A program made the position numbers and the translations under genes. A stretch of 64,000 nt of DNA from the NCBI RefSeq assembly GCF_000002235.5, contig NW_022145597.1, forward strand, positions 26,676,423-26,740,422. The letters are read 5' to 3'. Shown piece after piece: positions 53,274-64,000 of the stretch. Within the stretch, counting starts at the first letter, position 1. Each line of letters starts with the position of its first letter. The DNA comes from Strongylocentrotus purpuratus (lineage: Eukaryota > Echinodermata > Echinoidea > Camarodonta > Strongylocentrotidae). The notes under the pieces were generated by a model. The model did not search any database, was not told the DNA's origin, and saw only the letters and a program-made list of their open reading frames with translations.

Positions 53274-56200
53274 TTATTTCTGACAGTTGCAAGAGCAAAG
53301 TTCTGTGCAGGGTAGCCCGGCTTTTGTGCACCTGCAGCGACTAACACAACCAGATTCTGACTTGCAGCCACACCTGATGAGCTCCTTACAGACTTTAGCT
53401 GCCTCGGGGATGGTCATCCAAACGGGTGCCCAGTGATTATCTTCCATTGTCCATCCCCACCCTTCTGGGGGAGGAACCGAAGGTTGTGCCTGGCGACATG
53501 TTGTCCAGATACCACCTTGGTATAGCACTCTCTTGATATGCTGGAGCAAGGCATCCTAATATTGTGGGAAAAAAACAAAACACATGGGGTAAAAGGTTAG
53601 TCAACTGTTTGGAGAAAAAAATAAAATACTGTGGGTGGAAATACATGTATGTTATCAGTAGCAAAGGATACTCATCTGAGCATCTTCCCATGCCAGATTC
53701 CAGTATAACACAATATTCTTGCAAGGAGTGTTCAATAACATTTATAAAATGCAGAAAATGATATAAAGTAATGACCCCCTCCCTTCCCACTTATTGGTCA
53801 GCTATCTCTCTTATTGAATTTCTTGCTACGTTCAATATTCTGTCCCATCTCTTGAAGTAGGAAAAGTGATTGAGAAGGTAAAAATGGAAATACCTGAGTT
53901 GGGGGTATATTCTCCAGGCTTCTTTTCTTCTTGCAGAAAAGCTCTCGGCGTGCTTCATTCACAGAGAGGAGATTGCTTGTGATGTCATACAGCAGGACTG
54001 TAAATCGCTCAAGATGACGGAAATGTTCACATGAAACATCGACTGCTCGGAATGGACGATCCACAAAGTGAAGGAATGCCTGTGTTACTTCAGGATAAGA
54101 TTTCCAGACCCTCCAAGCACTTTTTTTCCCTTTTGCAAGAAAGCAAGACGTAGTATCACAGCCAGTGTAGGCATGAAACAGGGGCAGCGCTAGTGACTTG
54201 TCTTCTCCGAGATTTCTACAAATGTTGTTGATGTTATAGTGGCAGAAGTTCTTGCCCATACCGAATGCTACCCAAATGTCAATGTCAGGATATTCTACGA
54301 TCAATGATGGAAGCTGCCCGACGAGAATAGCAATGATATCTGTGTCCACTGTTCGAATTACAATCTTCTTTGACCCTCTCTCCGCTGCATGTTGAAGATG
54401 AACTATGATTCGCGTGTCAGCCTCTTCATGAGTGCAGTCTTCCATGGGCTCGCAATCACCTCTTGTAATTACTGAAGTACCTGAAATATTAAAGAGAAAG
54501 AAAAAAAGTTTCATAATTTTGTAAAGTTCTATTGATAAATTGTCACGATGGAAAACTTTTTATGTTTACAATGTTCTTTCCATATAAGTCACAGATAATT
54601 TATTTCAAAACTGACCTCTCAAGCTCAATAAGCTCCTTTCTATACCTGCCAACCTCTTGACATGAAAATTTTTACTGATTTAGATAGAAAATCTTATTTT
54701 TAATGCATACTGGAGGCAAAAATCTTACTGTCTCACAAATTTGTAAAATCATACAGTAACACATTTTTCAAAAAATCTTATTTTTGTATCAGAAAATTTC
54801 AACTTGGGCGGTGAAAAATCTTACTAAATCTGATAAAATGTTACTGGTTGGCAGGTATGCTTTTCTACATTTATTGCTTATAATTACACTAAATGATATT
54901 GAATTTTGCTGTTTTTTCAGTCAAATAATTATTACAAATTAGTATGAATCCGAATTAGAAGCACAGGAACAATAAAGTACCTGACGTTACATACAGCTCC
55001 TTGCCCTTGGGACACTCTCCTGCAGCCACGGTCTGTGTCAGGAATGCAAACAGCTCTTCTTTGTTGGTGCTGTCTTGGAGGAAGTCTTTCCATTTGACTG
55101 GCATTTTAGTCTTGGATGCTACCTTTGTGCGTACTCCACTTCCTCGTTTCTGGCGAGTAGATTCCTTGATACTGCAGGCCAAGTATCTGTCCCACACCAA
55201 ATCCAGTCGTCTGACTCCTTGCAATTCACGGTTGAGAACGGGCTTGAAAACTGTTCTTGCATAGTCCTCAAATGTTGACACGGAAGTTGCTGGTAACCCA
55301 TGAACTAGAGCTGCACCATCAAAAATCTTGCAGTCCACTTGTGCCGGAGGCTCTCCTTGTCCATTTGTGTTCAGACATGTTAGTAATTTAGACTTGCTGG
55401 ATGTCAAGCGCAGTTTCCTACTATTTGAGATAGATGGCGGGTATGCCTGATTCTCGTGGCTGAAGAATACGGCTGGGTCACCGTCACGCAGCTGGTTTGC
55501 AATGTACATATGACCAAAGAGGCTCACATCATTCCGAAGAGATGCAATTTTCTCATTTTTACGATTCCCTTTTGCCTTCACTGGTGTCTTGAAAAGTGGG
55601 AGAGAATTCTTCTTGATTGGTGCATGGATAGTTTTGCTTTTTTCAATGAGCACTTCCCGCTTGTATGTTTGATACTGATCAGAACCCAGTGCTTCGATAT
55701 GTTGTACTGTCTCCACCACTGATTTATCAGCACATTCCCGAGAGTGCAAGACCAATAATTCAGAGTGATCCTCGAGGAAAGGGCTGCCATATTCGTTGAT
55801 TGTCTTCATCAGTTTTGCTGTTTGATTTCTGAAAGATTCTTGGTTTGATTGTGTCTCTTCATGATGTCTGAAATTTTCCTCTGGATCTTCTTCAGGTATT
55901 CACTTTCAAATTCTGTCAGCAGCCTGGCTTGCTCAGGACCTGCAAGCATCCAACGTTGGAAAGCAACAGGATTTTCAGTTAAGCCCACGGCTCCACCCTT
56001 TCCTTTGACTTTGGCATTTTCCTGTTCATGGACTTGATCAATGGGAAGTGCAGAAAATCTCTTTTGTGTTTTGCTCACAACCCAGTACTTCTGGAGTTCC
56101 TCTGACACAGTGGCTGGTAAGGACTGCATATCTCGCAGGTGGACAGAAACCCAACGGCTGTAATTGTAGTGGTCCAGCGCAAAAAACAAGAACATGAGGC

Positions 56201-58571
56201 TTTGCAGTGACTCCACAAAGAGGAGGAAGTCTCTCTCTCGATGAGCTCTAATGAATATCAGGATCAAAATCTCAGTTCGCAGCACCAAGTCCCAATATTG
56301 AAAAGTAGGGCTTTTACTGGACATAGCCTGTCTCCAGTCTTCAAATGTATCACCCTCACTTGAGACTGCAACCTGTTCATATGCACGTTCTTGTAGTATT
56401 GAAAGAGCTAGGGCAGTTACCTGATGAGCATGACGGGTCCTTGTAACATGAGCAGCCTTGATGAATGAGTTGGCTGTGCCCGATGATGCAACACCTGAAT
56501 CACTCAGAGCTACCGTCCATCCACTTTGGTCAAGGAAATCACCAAGTGCTGTCCACAAGGCTTTCTCCAAATGGAAGCCACCAAACATGATCACAAATTT
56601 ATCCTCACCATGCGTAGTAGGCCAGGTCCATTGTATATGCTTGCAGTTAGCAAAGATTGGGCAGTCACACGCCAGCACAGGGGTTTGACCTGGATTGAGG
56701 AAGTTAGTGATGGCCTTGAGGACATTCATAGCATGCTTTATCATAGCAGGGGAATCTGCTTTCTCTTGGAAGAGAGGGAGAAGTGCAACCACAGCAGGAG
56801 GATCAAGAGGAGGTGATTGCTGAGATGCATGATATGCAGCCCAAGAGATCGGTTCACCTTTTTCAAGAGGATCTTTGTCAAGGAGTTGAGAGGCATGCTG
56901 AATCCATCTTCCTTCCTTTTCTCTTGCTTGTTGAAGCTTTCCATCTACAGCTGTCATAGTGGCCTTTGGAACAGTAGTTGATGAGGCTTTGAGGTGGACT
57001 GATTCGACTATGCTATAAGCATCAAGGAGTTGAGGTTTTTCATTTGGATTTGCAGGAAGGAACCACTGTGACATCCGCCTACATCCGTGATGGTCGTGTG
57101 TTGGAAATTGGATGACACTTATACCACTGCCATGGAACGACCCTTGAGCTGTAGTGGACGAAGGGTTGTGGTCCAGGTTATCCAGTGCCCCAACAGAAAA
57201 GAGGCCTTTCCTGAGAATGGATGGGCACACGATTTGTTCAGCTGTGAATTGTTTGCACATTGCCACTGACAGTTTCTTCTCAAGCTGTAGAACTCGGTCG
57301 TAGGAGATGCTTATACCTAGCCTGGCTAGCTGATTGATAAGTTGCTTGTTCCTTGTCATTGTGTGGATGTTAAGGCCAATGTAGATTGGAAGTGGAGGCT
57401 CTCTGTCCAGTGACTGCCGTTTATGTGGAGTCGGTTTCATACACCTCTTTTTGGAATTATGGAGGAACATCTGGGCTATCGTGTGACATACTTGTGAGTC
57501 ATCATCGTCATCATTGTTCTTCATATCTGGTCCATACAGGATCATTGATGATAGGAGTGAAAGACTTGGAAGCATTTTCTGACAATTTGTAGGGAAGCTG
57601 CCAGAAAACATAAAGTGTGTTTTCCCGAACATTTCTTGTCTGCAGATTTTTGCAACTTTGGCAAACAGGAAAGCTTCATCTTGGTAATCCTTGTCCTTGA
57701 GAGCATCCTTCAGCAGTTGTTGCATGCCTTCAGGGAATACAAGAACAACATTCTTGCCATCTGACTGTTCCTGTACGTCTGTTTCAAAGAAGTGATCCAC
57801 AAGCTTGGTTTTTAATCGCCCCTTATTCACCGAGACATGATATCCAAGACTTTGAAGACGGTGTTCATACTTCTCGTGGAGATCAGATAGTTTGAAGATG
57901 TACTGCCCATCTTGTATTGCAAACTCAACATAAGAAACTAGCTCAACAAATGCTTGAGCATGTGCTCGTTCTCCTTCCACTGTTTCCTTGTTGGACTTAG
58001 AAGAACTACATTTCCGCTGATGGCCCCTGTAATTGTTCCTAAATTTTGTCAAACAATCCAAGTGATACTTTACTTCGAGAGCAATGATATCACTTCCTCG
58101 TATTTTTGACATGAGTTTTTCATCTTGCATGTCACTTGCCATTCTCTTGAGAGACTGATCAGCTTCGAATGTTTGGAAATTGTGCAATGTTTTATTTCCA
58201 GCTTGTTCACAGAAGAGGCACAAACTCTTGTATTCAAATTCCGATTTCTGGCGCTTTGACCGTCGTAAGTCATTAGGTATACATTCTTTCTCATCTTTAC
58301 TTTTTCCCTCCAATTTTCTTTTGAGTTTGTTATTATTAAATTTTTGATGACAAGAACGATGCCATGAGGCGTTGTTTCTCACAAATGCTTCAACTGTTCC
58401 CTCAGGTCCAAAGTCTACATCAATCGGTAATGAGTTTATTTTCCGGAACTCGTCAACATTTTCCAAGAATGAAGCATAAACTTTTTCTGCATTGTGCATT
58501 AATCCTTTTTGCGGACAGTTCACTTTTTCCTGTGTATGTTTCTTGCAGATTATACAAATGCTCCAATCCAT
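53274..58571 (-). CDS. Transposon protein: zinc motifs, DDE-like domain, XPG-type nuclease, CXC cysteine-rich tail
   Basis: Minus-strand blocks: 58571-55809 (920 codons), 55809-54981, 54480-53894 and 53555-53274, with good splice borders at the last two introns. Block 1 has two C..C..H..C zinc-binding-like clusters (residues 5-20 and 118-175), then a likely DDE core: Asp464/467 (ALDNLDHNP), Asp636 (ACDCP), Glu669 (GGFHLEK). Block 2 resembles an XPG N-domain (IFDGAALVH, VWDRYLACSIKESTRQKRG). Block 3 resembles the XPG I-domain (HEEADTR, RTVDTDIIAIL, AYTGCDTTS..GKGKKSAW). Block 4 ends in a Tesmin/TSO1 CXC-like motif with ten cysteines. Blocks 1 and 2 meet at TGATG in different frames, so this copy is either slightly decayed or misread at one base there. 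The catalytic assignments are inferred by pattern. Confidence 0.8.
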
Positions 58572-59781
58572 GATGACCTATATAAAATGAGAATAAATAT
58601 ACTGAAAATCAAACCTGCAGATACAGGTCACTTACTTTTTTATTTATCCATTTATTTTATTTATTTATTTGTTTATGTTTTTTTAATTTTATTGTATTTT
58701 TTGCCTCTCATATCACTCATATTTGTTTACTTATAATCTCTGGTTTATTCAGCTGACATAAAGTTAAACTGCTATAATCTAACGTCATCATTGGCTAGGA
58801 AAAATCCAATATAACGGCTTGATAAAAAGTTGATAGCCTTGATTAGTAGGCCTATACTACATGGTAAGTATAGTTATGGGCCGTATGAATAAAGAGTGGC
58901 AATTGCTTGAGGGAGCCTGTTACTTGAATCTGTACGCATATAAATTGATTGCAAGAAAAAGCTTTTGCTAGCAAGCTCAAGCATTTGTTAAAAATGTAGT
59001 CATAAATTAAATATTTTGCTTTTACCTAGAAGCAGTTGTACAGAAGAATTTGAGTGTGAGTACTGTATACGGCCCAATGTACAGTATATACTTCTTAGAA
59101 TCAATAAAACATGAACCCGTAACTATACCAGTGTAGATAAATATGCTTGGTCCCCATTTACAGAGACATTCAGAGAGGCATCGGTCCAATTCTGATGTAA
59201 AGACATAAACTTAAAAACCGCATTGCAGTAATGAATTTTCACCCAACTTTAAATTACCCAGGTCTGGCCTATGTGTAAAGTTATGCGGGCTTAAAGTTGA
59301 TTGGTACACACTTCATCAAATTAGCTCTGATATATGACCATAACACACCCTAATACACCTATAATAATGCACACAAACACTCACTCGAATTAGATTTTGA
59401 CCAACCTATGCCCCGTTCAAAGTTGTTAAGGTGTGTCTGGTGGTATAGACTAGCAGAGTATGGCACAATTCTACTTATCTTCCCCTTTGTTTTCAAAGTA
59501 CAATTCATCTTGGAAGAGAAATGAATAGCACCAATTTCATGAAAGGTGATGCAAAGAAAAGAAAAATTATTTCTGACTAGTACTAAAATCAGTTTTGTTC
59601 ATCGTCTCTTGAAATGTTATTTTACTTCCTTTCCAACCCTTCATATATTTCATAACACAAATTTGCATGGGTGGGACTGACTCTTGGTTTGTTCTTAGCA
59701 AGTGTACATATCATCATTGAAATTACAATATGCCTAAATAGTTAAGAAGATGTTTATTACAGTAAAAACTGATTTACTTAC

Positions 59782-59890
59782 GTTTGTAATGAGGGAAATG
59801 TCTGAAATAAATCAACTGGATCCGGAGAAGGATGAAAATAGCTTTCTCTGCAATCCCATTGCTTTCTAATTCTCTGAAACTACAGCTTGC
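59782..59890 (-). other. Putative 5' UTR exon of the transposon gene
   Basis: On the minus strand CAAAC|gtaagtaaat is a strong donor (intron begins 59781). An acceptor, tttatatag, lies at 58578-58580, six bases before the start codon at 58571. The exon's upstream limit is a guess. Confidence 0.45.
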
Positions 59891-60166
59891 AGTACAAACT
59901 CTTGACCAATCAGAAGCCAGCATTCATGGGAGTCAGGGGAATTCCCTGTTATGCTAGTCTATGAATGCAGACACATTGTCACACAGGTGGGACTTTTGAA
60001 ATTATGTAAATTAAGGCTACTTACTCATGATTCGTGTCAGCAGATTTTTTGGAGCATAGCCTAATTTTGATCCTCATACATATACAAATGTCTGGTGAAA
60101 AAATTATGCTTTTGTCCGGCCTGTCATGATCAAAGGTATATTTGTCACTAAGCTACCCCACTAGTA

Positions 60167-61589
60167 AGGGAGAAAGATTATTTGGAAATTTTCTAATATA
60201 GATCATCATAAACATATAATCATGTAAGTCATGGATGTCATGGAATTTCTACTCACAATTCAAGAGCACTTGTTTTGTCCACAGCATGGTTTATCCTCGT
60301 ACAAACCTACAAGAACAAGCAAAAAGGTTGAACATTTCTTTCGAGAAGTGATTTATGAAGATGAAGTTATCTTTAAAGTCATCCAAATGGCAACAGCATC
60401 ATATACCACAGCCTCTGACCATGCCTCATTATTCAGAAGTATGTCACATCATGGCACACTCTGAAATAGGTTACAGTTATTTACTGAAGAAGCCTGCTTG
60501 GGCTAAGGGCCCCCAAGCCTACAAGTGCCCCTTTATAAATCCATTGCCCTCTTCAACTGATCTTTGCTTCAAGGGGAGATGTTTAACAAACTCTTTCTTT
60601 GAGCAAAGGCCCATTTACTGGAAAGCGAGCTACATGTCCATGGAGAGGTGTGAATCTGATTTTCAATCTCCACACCAGGGCCATGTCTTTAATACAGAGA
60701 GTTGATATTAATCACAACTCATTTGCGATTGATATTAATGGCAACTATGTACATAAGAGTGTAGCTTGCTCTGTAGGTTGTTAGATGATCTGCTGCACCT
60801 GTGAAATTGCTAATTTTGTGCCTCGTTTAAATATTGTGCAGAATAGGATAATGGTAATTAGGTACCTAGGAGGGATATTGATCTCTTTAAACTTTTACCA
60901 GTGAAAAACAAATTTCTGAATAGACATCAAATAGGTTACTTGATTTCGATTTCAATTTCATTTTTCTTCTAGAATATTCAGATTATTGACTGAAGCATCT
61001 GCAGTACATGTCCAACTGTTACTGGAATGTTCTTCAATGTTAGAAATATCACATGCATTTAAAATGCTAGAAATGTCTAAATTTGGAAAAAGACTGCTCT
61101 GTCCTTTCTTACAGTACAAAAGTGAGTTCATGCAAGTCCTCAGTCTCTTCCTCTTAACAGGGTTAGCTCAAGTGGAAAAGTATAGGTTGAACATGACATT
61201 ATCCAACTGAGTAAGCAGAGAAGAAACGATGCATTTTGGGCGTGAAAACTAATTCCTTGGACTCTCTTCTCCCTTCAGGAACTATTCAAGAAATCATTCA
61301 TCCGTTTCACTCTGTTTGATTACTGTCTTGAGCTATTTACAAACTTTGTCTCACATTCACACGTATCTGTTGTTCCCTCGTTTCTACCCAAAACCCTTCT
61401 GGACAGCTCAGCTTTTCATCCATTGAATTATATTTGATTGTTAGGGATGGAAGTGAAAAGATCCCTTGTTTGAGTGACAGAACAAGAATTAGAGTCTCTT
61501 TCTAGATTCTTCATCTTGTATATTACACAATTATGCAGTTTGCAATTCAACTGTTTTTCTCACAATGTTGCCAGGAGTTCAATATTTTA
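60167..61589. other. Non-coding, no gene recognised
   Basis: AT-rich sequence right of the large transposon. A 77-codon frame at 60231-60464 has no recognisable domain or splice support. Confidence 0.4.
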
Positions 61590-61767
61590 CAGATATGATG
61601 CAGTACATACAGAAAATGAGACATGATTTATGGATATTTCAGCCGTCTCTGAACCAATTTTGATCAAACAAAGATGATTTTGTCATTTGACGCTAAGTTT
61701 GTCATTATCTTACAACAAAAATATTTTGTTGTATCCCCTCTATTCCAAAACTCAACTTTCCCTTTAA
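61590..61767. mobile_element. Diverged partial copy of TTAA MITE family 1 (inverted)
   Basis: ATTTCAGCCGTCTCTGAACC, TTTTGATCAAACAAAGATGA and the end AACTCAACTTTCCCT|TTAA match the inverse of 3819-3970. The other end is too diverged to place. Confidence 0.7.
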
Positions 61768-61952
61768 AAGTGGTTCACTCCCAGTTGTGGAGGAGAAATA
61801 AGAAAGTCTTTGATTTTTGTTTACACCGGTTGTCCTTGCGACCTTATAAGATACATCTATTGCAAAACAGTGTTTTTCAATGCAAAGGCCATTCCACAAT
61901 GCTAAAATGTAAGCATTGGGTTTCATATGTATGTGTACATTATTGAAGATGC

Positions 61953-62062
61953 TAACTCTCTCTCTCTCTCTCCCTCCCTCCCTCCCTCCCTCCCTCCCTC
62001 CCTCCCTCCCTCCCTCCCTCTCTCTCTTGCTCTCGCTCTCACACACACACACCCACACGCAC
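61953..62062. repeat. (CT)n(CCCT)n(CT)n(CA)n compound microsatellite
   Basis: Pure simple sequence; frames through it encode Ser/Leu/Pro or Glu/Arg/Gly runs and are not genes. Confidence 0.9.
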
Positions 62063-62517
62063 ATACCATTTAAAACTATACTTTGTAAAAAAATAATATC
62101 AGATTCAATATTCTAATTTGCTAATATTAGATTCAATATTACACTGTGTGACAAATAAATGGGCATCTGCCCTGGCTGTAATCATATCTACATGTACATA
62201 CATACAAGTACATGAAGACTTTCGCTAGGAACATCTGGAAGTAGGATTGCTTCGACTTCAGTGAGCTAAATTACAACGAAAAATAGTTTATAAATTACCC
62301 ATTAGAATATACACTGTCTGCAACTACATTTTTGTATGTTTTAGCTTACCGGTACATGCTAGGGCATATATTTTGATCACTTCTTGCTTCAAGTACCTGC
62401 TTGAGTGCTATAGACAGCCTGTATATAGAGTGTTTATACAGTGCAGCAGAGTACTCGCATTTCTTCTTCGCGTAGAGGCTATCACAACAATGTAGACATG
62501 TGGCATCCTATTGCACA

Positions 62518-63183
62518 ACATGAATGAATGAATGAATGAATGATGGCCGGTAATGTGCAGCAAATACTTGAGAAGCTTCCAAGGACATGAATGAAATTCC
62601 TGTCCATTTCATGCAAGGATTTATATTAAAGGCATCATTCAACAATGTTAAATCTGAGATGCATGGCCCTACATGTACGTGTTATCAGTGTCTGTGATAT
62701 GGTGTTATATTGAAGTCCTAAAAAAATTGCGTTTCAAAATGATCAAGAAGTGCCTCAAAAAAGTAAAATCCTTTGAGTGACCAGTTTTGCCATACTCTTT
62801 TTCCCCTTTAGACTGTAGTGTTATGAAAACCGTTTTGGCAAACGCAAACTTTGATTTAGATTTTCAATCATCAATATTTTGATAATCAGACGGGCGATCG
62901 TCTTGTAAAAGTCATAGGATTCCTGACTGACCTAAAGGTTTATAATTATCATTGCAGCATGAGCTAAATCAAGAAATTTTTTAAAGGCCCACTGCACTAC
63001 TTGTAGCTACTTGCGCCCTCTATATAACAAACGATGCCTAATCGGTGACCATTGGTCCCCCATGATCCTCTTTTTCTTATGTTAACTGAGAGCTGAGTTG
63101 ATGAGATAACCACCTGTCCAGTGACCTTGTAGGGCGGTCTAAACCCTCCTGTAAACTATGGCAGATAAGCTTTAAACGATCTA
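62518..63183. other. Non-coding with short (AATG)n tract
   Basis: Six AATG units at 62520-62543, then AT-rich DNA with no gene or repeat recognised. Confidence 0.4.
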
Positions 63184-63578
63184 TTAAAGATAAACTCCAG
63201 TACTGGTAAAAAAATAAAAATAATTCTCACAGAATCAAACGAAACTCACACTGAATGTTCAAGATTACAAATAAATGACATGTGCCAAACAATTTTGGAA
63301 GAAAATGTATACTGGCTGAGTAATGAGCATAGAAAGACAAGGAAATCAAGGTAGTACTAGCCCCGACACCATGTGTGTTGTCCCATATATAGCTTTCTAT
63401 GTGAGTGCTTGTTACTTTACCAAGACTCGGTCAAATTTATTATGATTTTGATGACTCCAGAACCTTGCAGTGCACACCAATACTTACATGCTACATGATC
63501 AACTGTTTCTGATCCTTTCCACATGCACCTTTTCTTTTACAATGCAATCGCATTACCAGTACTAAAGTTTATCTTTAA
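63184..63578. mobile_element. TTAA MITE, family 2 variant
   Basis: It has TTAA|AGATAAACTCCAGTACTGGT at the left and ACCAGTACTAAAGTTTATCT|TTAA at the right, about 18 bp of inverted ends. The right half resembles 45600-45754 (TTTGATGA.TCCAGAACCTTGCAG, ACATGATCAACT). Confidence 0.85.
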
Positions 63579-63763
63579 AGACAAAGTTACCGGATCCCTT
63601 TAATCGCTGTTTTTGCTACAGTCTACAAACTTTGGCCTAGATACATGACGATTGACGAATTTACCAAATATATATTTTGAATGTAAATATTTTTCAGAGC
63701 TGCTCCTTGGAAAGCCCACTTATACTGCATTCCATGGAGCAGTTACACTTTGTTTCATCTGCT

Positions 63764-64000
63764 TTAAAGGTAAAGACCAGTATTGGAAACGCCCCAATTT
63801 CAAAAAATGAAATGGAAGCTCTCATTACCAATCATGTGAAAGAATATGTTTTGACTAATACATGATGATAAAAAATTTGCCGGGAAACCGCCTACTAATT
63901 GATATATTTGGTAAATTTGTTTCTCTCATGGTCTGTGAGAGATATAGGGTAGTCCCATATACATCTTTCTGTGTATAGTGCTTGTAACTTTACGAAGAAT
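63764..64000. mobile_element. TTAA MITE, family 2, cut by window end
   Basis: It begins TTAA|AGGTAAAGACCAGTATTGG and is almost identical to 45387-45620 up to the last base. It lies only 186 bp after the preceding MITE. Confidence 0.88.

Larger units (their letters stand above)
51982..60163 (-). mobile_element. Large TIR DNA transposon, 8.2 kb, probable Academ superfamily
   Basis: The two ends are long imperfect inverted repeats (about 51982-52100 and 60040-60163). They share TAGTGGGGTAGCTTAGTGA at the tips, then GGACAAAAGCATRATTTTTTCACCA, then AGGCTATGCTCCAA. GTA stands outside each tip (51979-51981 and 60164-60166), a likely 3-bp target duplication. Just inside the left end are five degenerate repeats of about 145-160 bp with GTTGCCATGGTAACCA-like cores (52295, 52440, 52580, 52615, 52745), plausible transposase-binding sites. 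The interior holds one multi-exon gene on the minus strand and no other. The superfamily is inferred from the gene's domains and the 3-bp duplication. Confidence 0.82.

Noticed and set aside
53798-54514. Separate small gene starting MKLFFFLFNISG
   Set aside because: The first residues lie in an intron; the protein begins at the acceptor at 54480 and continues the transposon gene.
60231-60784. Small protein-coding gene(s) to the right of the large transposon
   Set aside because: Short overlapping frames, no splice sites of quality, no recognisable family and no codon bias.
42972-64000. Remaining PSMD1 C-terminal exons
   Set aside because: I looked for the conserved PC-repeat and C-terminal blocks on the plus strand and found none.

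Overview
The window looks like a gene-sparse, repeat-rich, intron-rich animal chromosome. The coding exons are small and separated by AT-rich introns full of simple repeats and short transposons. The gene content (PSMD1 with an antisense serotonin-type receptor beside it, a secreted proteinase K-like protease, L2-type LINEs, many TIR/MITE families) suggests a marine invertebrate deuterostome, most likely an echinoderm. The species is inference; no sequence here proves it.

Region 1 (1-7552) holds the last exon of an upstream, mostly off-window protease gene and about 5 kb of its 3' flank. The same exon and flank recur almost unchanged at 21006-25937, so the protease locus is a tandem duplication. 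Copy A carries a fragment of an L2-like LINE and an RNase H-bearing LINE fragment that copy B lacks in this form. Region 2 (7553-14440) has no recognised gene. It holds a 1.9-kb TIR element, SINE-like pieces, homopolymer tracts and a higher-order minisatellite. Region 3 (14441-21212) is an intact protease gene: eight coding exons, 359 aa, with signal peptide, I9-type propeptide and complete Asp/His/Asn/Ser active site.

Region 4 (26643-42971 and beyond) is the 5' two thirds of PSMD1 (Rpn2, the largest 26S proteasome base subunit): seventeen exons giving about 640 aa. The C-terminal third is not in the window. Downstream of exon 17, on the opposite strand (46566-48441), is a two-exon aminergic GPCR that most resembles 5-HT2 receptors. 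Human HTR2B also lies inside PSMD1 in antisense orientation, so this appears to be an ancient nested gene pair kept outside vertebrates.

Region 5 (51982-60163) is an 8.2-kb DNA transposon with about 120-bp terminal inverted repeats, a 3-bp GTA target duplication, subterminal repeats and one large spliced gene on the minus strand. That gene joins N-terminal zinc-binding motifs, a likely DDE transposase, an XPG/FEN-type nuclease and a cysteine-rich CXC tail. This architecture fits my memory of the Academ superfamily. The remaining sequence is intronic or intergenic DNA rich in MITEs, including a large set flanked by TTAA.
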